48,351 nucleotides of DNA from a bacterium (GTDB lineage: Bacteria > Verrucomicrobiota > Verrucomicrobiia > Limisphaerales > J093): positions 1 to 48,351 of the forward strand of contig JAKANS010000018.1 of assembly GCA_021823625.1 (NCBI GenBank). The letters are read 5' to 3'. The position numbers and the translations under genes are program-made. Positions within the stretch are counted from its first letter, which is position 1. Each line of letters starts with the position of its first letter. The notes below the pieces were generated by a model. The model was not told the DNA's origin and made no database searches. It was given only the letters and a program-made list of their open reading frames with translations. Shown here one piece after another: positions 8,067-15,308 of the stretch.

Positions 8067-9455
8067 CTACTGTTTGAAACTGTCGAACCAGAGCTTCGCG
8101 TCCAGCAGGCTGGGTTCCGAGCAGGCGCCGTGGTCGGCCGCGGGATCGAGATCGATCAGTTTCACGTCTGTCACACCCGCTGCCACGAACGCGTCGTACG
8201 CGACCTGGGAATTCGCGAAGGGCACGTCGGCGTCGCCGAGGCAATGGTACAGGCGGAGCGGCGCCTTCGGTTTCCACTGATAAACATCATTGTCGGCCAG
8301 CGCCTGTCGCAATGCGTGGTTGGGATCGGCTTTGAAGGCGGCGAGGTATTCGGGTTTCAGCACCTGCGTGGGATCGGCGGGCATGGCGGCGTTGATCTCG
8401 CTGCCCGTGTGGTTCCCGTCGAGCAACGGCGGCAGCGTCTGGTTGTACGGCGGCGCCAGCAAGTCGGCCAGGCTGGGCGCCAGGCCATAGACGGATTGGA
8501 AACCTGAAATCAGCAGTGTGGAGTAGTACGGATTCGGTTTCGGGCGCGGGGACAGAAAATCGTCGGTCGTGACGCCAGACAGATCGTACGCGCCGGCCAT
8601 CGGTGCAGCGGCGGTCACGGTGAATTCATCGGCGTGGAAGATCTCCAGTTCGCGCATCAACGCCATCGTGGCGTGGCCGCCGTGGGAGTAACCGATCAGA
8701 AACAACTGGCCGTTGAGCGCGACACCTTCATGGGCGCAAAACGCGCGGGCCGCGCGCAGCATGTCCACCCCCGCCGTGCCTTCGCTCTGCGCGTGGTGGT
8801 AAGGCTGCGCGCCCGGCGAATCGCCCAGGCCGAGGTAATCGGGCAGCACTCCGACGTAGCCGCTGGTCGCGAACGCCAGCCCCAGCACGCGCTCGCCCGT
8901 GGCGTTCGCCGACGGCGCCTCGGATTTCTTGGCGAGTGTGCCGTGCTGGTAGCTCGCCAGCGGCCAGGACTTGCCGCCGGTTTGCGGCACCACCGCCACG
9001 CCCGAGGCCTGCGTGCGGTTGCCCCAAGGATCCACCGTTTCGTAATCCAGTTTGACCGCGGTGACCGCGTACTCCGGCGTGATCGGAATGCCGCCCAGTT
9101 GGAAAAGGAACTGCAACGTGGCGACGGAATAACTGCCCAGCAGGTTCGTGGACAAAATTTTTCCCCGCTCCGCCGGCGTGACGGCCAGTACGCGGTAGAA
9201 GCGCGCCGCTTCGGCGGGCCGGGCGTCCACCCAACGGTTCGTCGCGAGCGGCCACGGGAACGGTGCCGGCGCTGCCAGCCACACGCCGGCGCCGAGTTGG
9301 TCCCGCCACTGGACGGTGTAACTGCTGGTGTCGCCCGGCGACCACTCGAGCGCCACGCCGTCGGGAGTGAGGGCGGGGGAAGCGAGCTGCGGCGGCGCAG
9401 CCAGGCTGGCCAGGGCGGCGAGGGTGAGAACCAAGGTTAAGATCAGCTTTTGCAT
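8067..9455 (-). CDS. Secreted alpha/beta-hydrolase (secretory lipase-like)
   Basis: The 462-residue protein has an N-terminal signal peptide (hydrophobic core, cleavage near LAA). A short beta-rich segment follows, with WSPGDTSSYTVQW and TNRWVD, resembling a fibronectin-like or result-evaluation domain common in secreted PVC proteins. The rest is an alpha/beta-hydrolase. The nucleophile elbow is GYSHGG, the likely acid lies in CLGDADVPF and the likely histidine in ADHGACS. The layout is that of secretory lipases/esterases (LIP family), which act on acyl esters outside the cell. Its stop lies 55 bases beyond the LptD start, so the two may share a transcript, but their functions are not obviously linked. 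Substrate is unknown; an acyl-polysaccharide esterase is also possible. Confidence 0.75.
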   Translation of the reverse strand: MQKLILTLVLTLAALASLAAPPQLASPALTPDGVALEWSPGDTSSYTVQWRDQLGAGVWLAAPAPFPWPLATNRWVDARPAEAARFYRVLAVTPAERGKILSTNLLGSYSVATLQFLFQLGGIPITPEYAVTAVKLDYETVDPWGNRTQASGVAVVPQTGGKSWPLASYQHGTLAKKSEAPSANATGERVLGLAFATSGYVGVLPDYLGLGDSPGAQPYHHAQSEGTAGVDMLRAARAFCAHEGVALNGQLFLIGYSHGGHATMALMRELEIFHADEFTVTAAAPMAGAYDLSGVTTDDFLSPRPKPNPYYSTLLISGFQSVYGLAPSLADLLAPPYNQTLPPLLDGNHTGSEINAAMPADPTQVLKPEYLAAFKADPNHALRQALADNDVYQWKPKAPLRLYHCLGDADVPFANSQVAYDAFVAAGVTDVKLIDLDPAADHGACSEPSLLDAKLWFDSFKQ

Positions 9456-9530
9456 CGTTGGCGCGCAAGGTTGCGCGGTGGCTGGGTCTTGGCAAAACGA
9501 TTCTACGCCGCTCTCGCTCCAACGAGCAGG

Positions 9531-9635
9531 CTACGGGACGGTCTTCCGCAGGTGCTCCGCCACAGCGCGCACCGCCGCCTTGCCCTTCGCGCGGTGGCTG
9601 AGGAAGATGTCGTGGGTGAAGGTTTCGGTGGTCAT
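9531..9635 (-). pseudogene. TIR-domain protein, N-terminal remnant
   Basis: The 34-codon frame starts at ATG 9635 and reads FTHDIFLSHRAKGKAAVRAV then AEHLRK. This is the opening beta-strand and first helix of a Toll/interleukin-1 receptor domain (compare D-[IV]-F-[IL]-S-[YH]-x(3)-[DG]K). It then runs into TVP and a stop, where a TIR domain would continue for another 100 or more residues including the catalytic Glu. The stop thus removes nearly the whole domain. Its ATG overlaps the TGA of the upstream small frame (ATGA), a typical coupled arrangement. Bacterial TIR domains commonly cleave NAD+ in defence or effector systems. Only the start of one survives here. Confidence 0.5.
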
Positions 9636-9835
9636 GGTGCTCGGTCGGACAGCAACCGGACGTTGCGCTGGTCGAAGAAGAACGACACCGCGGTGATCGT
9701 GCCCGCGGCGGCGAGCAACAACGCCAGCATCGTGACGGCGATGGTGAACCGGAACGTGACGTGGCGGGAGCCACGCGGCGGGGACGAAGCCCAGCCGGCC
9801 GTCACGGTCGCCCAAGGTGGGCGGTTTAGGGACAC
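9632..9835 (-). CDS. Short membrane ORF, probably a truncated sensor N-terminus
   Basis: The 67 codons read a Trp/Pro-rich lead, then a single hydrophobic helix (FTIAVTMLALLLAAAGTITA) followed by VSFFFDQRNVRLLSDR and a stop. A signal-anchor helix followed by an amphipathic QRNVRLLSD segment resembles the first transmembrane segment of a receptor-type histidine kinase or nucleotide cyclase, whose periplasmic and catalytic parts are missing. Alternatively it is a genuine small membrane protein translationally coupled to the TIR fragment through the ATGA overlap. I cannot decide between them. Given the surrounding truncated genes, decay is more likely. Confidence 0.35.
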   Translation of the reverse strand: MSLNRPPWATVTAGWASSPPRGSRHVTFRFTIAVTMLALLLAAAGTITAVSFFFDQRNVRLLSDRAP

Positions 9836-9977
9836 GGAACGCCGTCACAGTGCCGGTAGGCCGGAGGAAAATCGAAGCAGCGGCGGCGGTTCGGAGCGGG
9901 CGACCGGGCTGCGCCGGAACAAGGTTTCGCACGCCAGTCGCGTCGAAGCCCTCACGCGCTGGCGGCGGCAGGCAGGC

Positions 9978-11012
9978 TTATTCCTTTTTCAGCGCGCCCG
10001 CCAACCCGGCCGGCAGATCTTCGCGGTTCGCAACCGCCGGGTTGGACAACAGCTCGGTGGTGTTTTGGTTGCGGGCCAGGCTCCACTTGCCGTTCCAGGA
10101 CATGAAGAAGCAGGTCTTCCCGAAGTTCTGTTCGAGGCCGGCGAGGAAGCGTCGGTAGTCGTAGTCGCCCGGCGGATTGCTCGAGCCATGCGGGCCGTAC
10201 TCGGTGAACCCAAACGGCTTCGGCAACGCCGCCACCTCGGCGTAGCCCTTGATGTGTTCCGGGTCGATGAAGTCGGTGTAGGCGTCCAGCCCGACGAGGT
10301 CCACGAAGCGGTCGCCGGCGTAGTACGCGGCGGTCTTCTGACCGTGATTGGGGCCGTAAACCCAGAGCAGGTTGTCGAGGCCCTTGGTTTCGCTGAAGTA
10401 CGTGAACATGTGCTGCCAGACGCGGATGAAGCTATCGGGCTCCTGCGCGCCCCACCAAAACCAGCCGCCGTTCATCTCGTGGAACGGACGCCAGAGCACC
10501 ACCACGCCGGCGGCCTTCAACTCCTGCAAGCCCGCCGCGAGCTGGTCGAGTTCCTGCATCCACCGCCGGTGCGTGTCGGTGTCAGGCTGGAGCAGGTCCG
10601 CGATCTTCACGCCTTTGTCGCGCAGGCCGCCGCCCTGCGGGTTGGCGGGGTTGTAAAGATGGGCGCTCACCGTGACCAACCCGCCTTGTTTCCAGTAGGC
10701 GATGGCCGCCTGGTTCGGGGCCTCGAAGGTGAGTCCGCCGCGACCGAAGTCCGCGTAATCGACGCCCATGAGGGCCGGCCAATGCCCGGTCAGCTCGTGA
10801 ATCTCCTCCAGGACTCGGAGATTGGTGCCGCGGCCAAAATTCGTGAACTGGCCGGACAGGATACGCTTCGTCGGTTTGCCGGAGAGCGAGTGAAAATAAT
10901 CGAGGACCGCGCGGGTCTTGGCGTTGGCTTTGGGGTTGGCGGGTTCGACGGCAGCGCCCGCGGCCACGCACGCGCCGGCGAGCACGAGGGCGGGAAACAA
11001 GGTGAATCGCAT
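9978..11012 (-). CDS. Secreted glycoside hydrolase family 26 (beta-mannanase-like)
   Basis: The 344-residue protein has a signal peptide (about 20 residues, ending GAA) and a complete GH26 (beta/alpha)8 domain. GH26 marks are GQFTNFGRGTNL, the acid/base Glu179 in WRPFHEMNGGWFWWG, and the nucleophile Glu271 in FGFTEYGPHG. GH26 enzymes are retaining hydrolases that mainly cut beta-1,4-mannans. The start ATG at 11010-11012 is chosen because the signal peptide begins there; an upstream in-frame ATG adds ten basic residues. It faces away from the histidine kinase gene across a 385-base gap holding a repeat. With GH30, GH35 and GH127 nearby, a role in plant or algal polysaccharide use is reasonable. 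Cell location (secreted or periplasmic) is inferred from the signal only. Confidence 0.85.
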   Translation of the reverse strand: MRFTLFPALVLAGACVAAGAAVEPANPKANAKTRAVLDYFHSLSGKPTKRILSGQFTNFGRGTNLRVLEEIHELTGHWPALMGVDYADFGRGGLTFEAPNQAAIAYWKQGGLVTVSAHLYNPANPQGGGLRDKGVKIADLLQPDTDTHRRWMQELDQLAAGLQELKAAGVVVLWRPFHEMNGGWFWWGAQEPDSFIRVWQHMFTYFSETKGLDNLLWVYGPNHGQKTAAYYAGDRFVDLVGLDAYTDFIDPEHIKGYAEVAALPKPFGFTEYGPHGSSNPPGDYDYRRFLAGLEQNFGKTCFFMSWNGKWSLARNQNTTELLSNPAVANREDLPAGLAGALKKE

Positions 11013-11145
11013 GGCGGTTGGACGCCGATGGTGGTTGGCCATTCAAGTGCGGGGTGGCGGCAACTCGCGGGGCGGTGGAACCGGCGCCGCATGGGGCGGC
11101 GCGGTACAGCACGGCTCTGACCCGTCACTCGACTCCTTGGGAACC

Positions 11146-11290
11146 AAGTCCGAAGTCCGAAGACCGAAAGCCGAAGGAAACTCGAAAGCCGAATTCCGAA
11201 AAGCAACTGCGGCGCGCCCGGTAATCGGGTCGTCGGTTTTCGGGTTGCGGGCTTGCCTTCGAATTTCGAGTTTCGGCCCTCGGATTTCAG
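11146..11290. repeat. CCGAA-rich intergenic repeat with inverted arms
   Basis: The 385-base gap between the GH26 and histidine kinase genes holds an unusual run of related words. The left arm (about 11146-11202) repeats TCCGAAG, ACCGAAAG, GCCGAAGG and CTCGAAAG. The right arm (about 11255-11290) reads TTCGAATTTCGAGTTTCGG and then CTCGGATTTC, roughly the reverse complement of the left arm. Between them are GGTAATCGGGTCGTCGG and GTTTTCGGGTTGCGGG. It could fold into a long imperfect hairpin. It resembles degenerate dispersed intergenic repeats, but other copies would have to be found elsewhere in the genome. No gene is seen in this gap. Confidence 0.5.
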
Positions 11291-11397
11291 GCCCCTCAAC
11301 AGCTTACGTGGGTGTTTACAACGACCCTGGGCGCGGCCATGGGCTACAGTTGGACACTGACAGCCCGCGGCGAATGTGTTTGAAGGGAGCGGTTCCG

Positions 11398-12519
11398 GTG
11401 AACGGTGAGAATGTCAATCGCTGGCCGTGGCTGCGCTGGGCGGGTTTTGCCGCCTTTTGGACGCTGCTCGGTCTGGCGTTTGGGACGCAACTCTACGCAA
11501 TGGCCGCCGCGCGCGGGCGCTCGCCCGAGTGGGGGCACGCCATCACGCTGGGTCTGCGCGACTGGTATCTGTGGGCGCTGTTGTGGCCGCTGATCCGCCG
11601 GCTGGCGGACCGGTTCGGTTTCGAGCGCGGCGCGGTGGGGCGCGACGCTTTGGTGCACTTTGGCGCCGGTCTGGTCGCCGTGTTGGTTTATGAAGGACTT
11701 AACCTCCTGACCACGGAGTTGTTAGTTGGCCTCTTTGGCGAAGACCTCTTTGGTCGCCCGCCCGCGGGCCAGGCGGATGAGAAGCGGGCGACGGGTTTCG
11801 GCCGTTTCGAGGCTGCGCTGACCTTCCGCTTTTCGTTCGATTTGCTCACCTACTTCGTGCTAGTGAGCGCGAACCTGGTGATGGCCTACACGCGCCGGTT
11901 TCGTGAGCGCGAACGCAGCACGCTGGAACTCAAGACCCGGCTGACCGAGGCGCGCTTGCAGGCGCTGCGAATGCAGCTCAATCCGCACTTCCTTTTCAAC
12001 GCGCTCAACTCTCTCGCCACGCTGGTGCACAAAGACGCCGAGGCCGCGGACGAGATGATCGGGTCGATCAGCGAATTGCTGCGGCTCACCTTGAGCCAGC
12101 CGGAGCGGCAGGAAGTCACCCTGGCGGAAGAGCTGACGTTCCTGGATGGCTACCTGGCGATCGAGCAGGTGCGATTCGGCGACCGGCTCAAGGTCGAGAA
12201 AGCCGTGGTCGCCGATGCGCTGGCCGGCTACGTGCCGATCCTGATCCTGCAACCGCTGGTCGAGAACGCCATCAAACACGGCATCGAAGCGCAACTCGCG
12301 CCAGGCGTCATCTGCATCGCGGCCGAACGGGCGGGCGAGGGTCTCGTCCTGCGCGTGGGCGACAGCGGCCCCGGTCTGCCGGCCACATCGCCCGTGGGCC
12401 GGCCGGAGGGCGTGGGGCTGGCGAACACCCGCGCGCGCCTGGTGGAATTGTACGGCGAGCGTGCCCGCTTGACGCTGCGAGCAGCGGCGGAAGGCGGGCA
12501 TCGTGCCCGGTCTGGGTGA
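11398..12519 (+). CDS. LytS/YehU-type sensor histidine kinase
   Basis: The 373-residue protein has about four N-terminal transmembrane helices (for example GFAAFWTLLGLAFG, the YLWALLWPLI region, LVAVLVYEGLNLL and LLTYFVLVSANLVMA). Next is a coiled linker, then the His_kinase domain of the LytS class: phosphoacceptor His in QLNPHFLFNALNSLATL, and the ATP-binding LVENAIKHGIE and GDSGPGLP..GVGLANTRARL boxes. The GTG at 11398 is favoured because a GAAGGGAG ribosome site lies 8 bases upstream; an ATG at 11374 lacks one. The gene is followed directly by its LytTR-type response regulator, so it should phosphorylate that protein. The C-terminus (GGHRARSG) is slightly unlike the family and might reflect a small frameshift near 12490, but the catalytic parts are complete. 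Confidence 0.82.
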   Translation: MNGENVNRWPWLRWAGFAAFWTLLGLAFGTQLYAMAAARGRSPEWGHAITLGLRDWYLWALLWPLIRRLADRFGFERGAVGRDALVHFGAGLVAVLVYEGLNLLTTELLVGLFGEDLFGRPPAGQADEKRATGFGRFEAALTFRFSFDLLTYFVLVSANLVMAYTRRFRERERSTLELKTRLTEARLQALRMQLNPHFLFNALNSLATLVHKDAEAADEMIGSISELLRLTLSQPERQEVTLAEELTFLDGYLAIEQVRFGDRLKVEKAVVADALAGYVPILILQPLVENAIKHGIEAQLAPGVICIAAERAGEGLVLRVGDSGPGLPATSPVGRPEGVGLANTRARLVELYGERARLTLRAAAEGGHRARSG

Positions 12520-12560
12520 AGCCGGGGCGCGCGACGCCTGACGATCTTTTGCCCCTGGTC

Positions 12561-14522
12561 ATGCGCATCCGCACCTTGATCGTCGATGACGAACCGCTGG
12601 CCCGCGAGCGCGTGCGGCTGTTGCTCGCGGATGAACCGGATGTCGAGATCCTCGGCGCATGCGCCAACGGCCCGGAGGCGATCGACGCCATCGAGGCCCA
12701 CCGGCCGGACCTCGTTTTCCTGGACATCCAAATGCCGGAAGTCAGCGGCTTCGACGTGTTGCGCGCGCTGCCGCCGGACACCTGGCCGCTGGTGATTTTC
12801 GTGACCGCGCACGACCGGCACGCGATCGAGGCCTTCGAAATCCGGGCCTTGGACTACCTGCTCAAGCCGTTCAAGCGCGCGCGCTTTCGGCTCGCCTTGG
12901 CGCGGGCCCGCGAGCATCTGGAGTCACGGGAAACGGCCGGCTTGAACGCGCGGTTGCGGGAATTGTTGGAGCCGCCGCCGACCGAGCCGACCTACCTGAG
13001 CCGCCTGGCGGTGAAGACCGGCGAGCGCACGCTCTTTGTGAAGGTCGAAGACATTGACTTCCTCGAGTCCGCGGCCGGCTACGCGGCGTACTTCACGCAG
13101 CAGGGCACCAAGACGCCCAGGTACGAGTTCCGCACGAACGTGGTGACGCGCGGGGACTTGATCCAATCGGTCACCGCCAACGGTCAGATTCTGCCGCTCA
13201 CGAACGTCACGGTCGGCAGCCAGATTTCCGGTCAGATCAAGGAGGTCCTGGTGGACTTCAACATGCGGGTCACCAACGGCCAGGTGCTGGCGAAGATCGA
13301 TCCGTCCACCTACGAGCGCGACCTCCAACAAAGCCAGGCCGATCTGGCGAACGCCCAGGCGGGACTGAACCTCGCGAAGGTCAACAACGACCGCTCGCAA
13401 AGCCTGCTGTCAAAAAAACTGATCGCACCTGCCGACGCCGACCAGACGGCAGCGGCGCTGCAACAGGCGCAGGCGATGGTCACGATGCGCGAGGCTGCGG
13501 TGGAGCGGTCGCGCGTGGATCTGGGCCGGACCACGATTTACTCGCCGGTGGACGGACTGGTCATCTCGCGCAACGTCGATGTCGGGCAGACCGTCGCCGC
13601 CAGCTTCAACACCCCCACGCTGTTCCAGATCGTCACCGACCTGTCGCGGATGCAGATCGAGGCGGCGGTTTCGGAGGCGGACGTGGGCGGCGTCGAGGAA
13701 GGCCAGCGGGTGACGTTCCTGGTGGATGCGTTCCAGGGCCGGACCTTCGAAGGCAAGGTGCGGCAGGTGCGTTACGCGCCCACGACGAACCAAAACGTGG
13801 TGACCTACACGACGGTCATCGACGTCCGCAACGACGATCTCAAATTGCGCCCCGGCATGACGGCAAACGTGTCCATCGTCACCGCGGAGAAGGACGGGGT
13901 GCTGCGCGTGCCGAATGCCGCGCTGCGTTTCCGGCCGCCGGAAGGCACGGTGGCGATGGTGCCGACAAATGCGCCGATGGCCGGCGCCGGCACCAACGCG
14001 CCGGCCGGCGCCGCCGCGGCTGCGAAACCCGCCCAGGCTGGCGAAATGCCTGCGCCGCCTTGGGTGGCGGAGGGTAGGACGCCAACTCGCGAGGAGCGCC
14101 AGAAATTCTTCGAAAGCCTCACGCCGGAGCAGCGCGAGCAAATGCGGGCGCGAATGCAGGCGCGCGGCGGGCGCGGCGGTGGCGGCTCACCGGGAGGCTT
14201 CGGCGAGGGTGGTGGTGGCTTCGGCGGCGGCTTTGGCGGACCGGGCGGTAACAACGCCAGCCGGCCCCAGAACGACGGCCCAGGCACGCACACCGTCTGT
14301 GTGCTGGCGAATCCGGCTGAGGCGACCGGCAGTTCTGCGTTGCTCAAAGCGGTGACCGTCAAGAGCGGCATTTCCGATGGCGTCAACACAGAGATCCTCG
14401 AAGGACTCAAGGAAGGCGACGTCATCGCCACCGGGCTGAAGGTTACGACGACGGTCCTCACCGCGAGTCCGAACAGCCCGTTCGGTGGACCGATGGGGGG
14501 GATGCGGCGACCGCCGCGTTGA
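12561..14522 (+). CDS. Chimeric ORF: LytTR response regulator N-part fused to MacA-like adaptor
   Basis: The frame codes for 653 residues from ATG 12561. Residues 1-120 are a receiver domain (IVDDEPLAR, phospho-Asp in LVFLDIQMPEVSG, FVTAHD, LDYLLKPF). Residues about 140-170 are the first third of a LytTR DNA-binding domain (RLAVKTGERTLFVKVEDIDF, then LESA). At about 13070-13080 the sequence switches without a frame break to a periplasmic membrane-fusion protein of the MacA/HlyD type (AYFTQQGTKTPRYEFRT, VTANGQILP, GSQISGQIKEVLVDFNM), with lipoyl, coiled-coil and beta-barrel parts and a glycine-rich segment near the C-terminus. The rest of LytTR and the signal/anchor of MacA are missing, so neither half is likely to work normally. 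This looks like a deletion joining two neighbouring genes, or an assembly join. It precedes the MacB-like ATPase and permease genes. Confidence 0.75.
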   Translation: MRIRTLIVDDEPLARERVRLLLADEPDVEILGACANGPEAIDAIEAHRPDLVFLDIQMPEVSGFDVLRALPPDTWPLVIFVTAHDRHAIEAFEIRALDYLLKPFKRARFRLALARAREHLESRETAGLNARLRELLEPPPTEPTYLSRLAVKTGERTLFVKVEDIDFLESAAGYAAYFTQQGTKTPRYEFRTNVVTRGDLIQSVTANGQILPLTNVTVGSQISGQIKEVLVDFNMRVTNGQVLAKIDPSTYERDLQQSQADLANAQAGLNLAKVNNDRSQSLLSKKLIAPADADQTAAALQQAQAMVTMREAAVERSRVDLGRTTIYSPVDGLVISRNVDVGQTVAASFNTPTLFQIVTDLSRMQIEAAVSEADVGGVEEGQRVTFLVDAFQGRTFEGKVRQVRYAPTTNQNVVTYTTVIDVRNDDLKLRPGMTANVSIVTAEKDGVLRVPNAALRFRPPEGTVAMVPTNAPMAGAGTNAPAGAAAAAKPAQAGEMPAPPWVAEGRTPTREERQKFFESLTPEQREQMRARMQARGGRGGGGSPGGFGEGGGGFGGGFGGPGGNNASRPQNDGPGTHTVCVLANPAEATGSSALLKAVTVKSGISDGVNTEILEGLKEGDVIATGLKVTTTVLTASPNSPFGGPMGGMRRPPR

Positions 14523-14540
14523 CGAGCCGGGGGTTGAATC

Positions 14541-15302
14541 ATGGCACCGGTCGTTTAACTCGAGGCGTTCTCGAAGACTTACCGCACGGGCGAAGTGGAG
14601 GTCATGGCGGTTCGCAGCGTGTCCCTCGCCATCGAGCCGGGCGAGTTCGTCGCCATCATGGGCGCGAGCGGGTCCGGGAAAAGCACGATGATGAACACGA
14701 TCGGCTGCCTGGACCGGCCCACCAGCGGCAAGTACTGGCTGGACGGCGTGGACATGGGCAAATTGAGCCGGAACCAGCTCGCCGACCTGCGGAACCAGAA
14801 ACTCGGTTTCGTCTTCCAGGGCTTCAACCTGCTCTCGCGCACCTCCGCCTTGGAAAACGTCGAGTTGCCGATGCTCTATTCGCGACCGGCGCACGCCGGC
14901 CGGGAGCAGCGGGCGCGGGCCACGCGGGCGCTCGAACTCGTGGGCCTGGCCGAACGCACGGACCACCACCCCAGCCAGCTTTCGGGTGGCCAGCAACAGC
15001 GCGTGGCCATTGCCCGCGCCTTGGTGAATGAACCCAAGTTGCTTCTCGCCGACGAACCGACCGGCAATCTCGACACCCAGACGAGCATCGAGATCATGGG
15101 CATTTTCCAGGGCCTCAACCGCCAGGGCATGACCATCGTCATGGTGACACACGAGCTGGACATCGCGCGGTTCGCCAAGCGGACCGTGGTCATGCGCGAC
15201 GGCCGCATCGTCGGCGACCAGCCGGTCACCGGGCGGCTGGATTCGGTCGATGAACTACGGAAGCTGCAACTCGAACAGCAGGCCGTCCAACTCGCGCCCT
15301 GA
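14541..15302 (+). pseudogene. MacB-like ABC transporter ATPase with early in-frame stop
   Basis: From ATG 14541 the frame reads MAPVV, then a TAA at 14556-14558, then continues [20 protein letters not shown] and the whole ATPase. The expected family N-terminus spans this stop, so a single GAA-to-TAA change would explain it. Downstream, Walker A (GASGSGKST), Q-loop (FVFQGFNLL), signature (LSGGQQQR), Walker B ([12 protein letters not shown]) and H-loop (VTHE) are all intact. This is the LolD/MacB subgroup. Translation could restart at GTG 14595 (235 residues, lacking the first strand of the domain) and might still give a partly active ATPase. The adjacent adaptor is fused and the permease truncated, so the whole exporter is probably dead. 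Confidence 0.65.
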
Positions 15303-15308
15303 ACCGCC

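Noticed and set aside
12561..14522. Idea that the response regulator-MacA product is a new functional signalling protein
   Set aside because: The DNA-binding domain is cut in its first third and the MacA part lacks an anchor or export signal, so loss of function is simpler.
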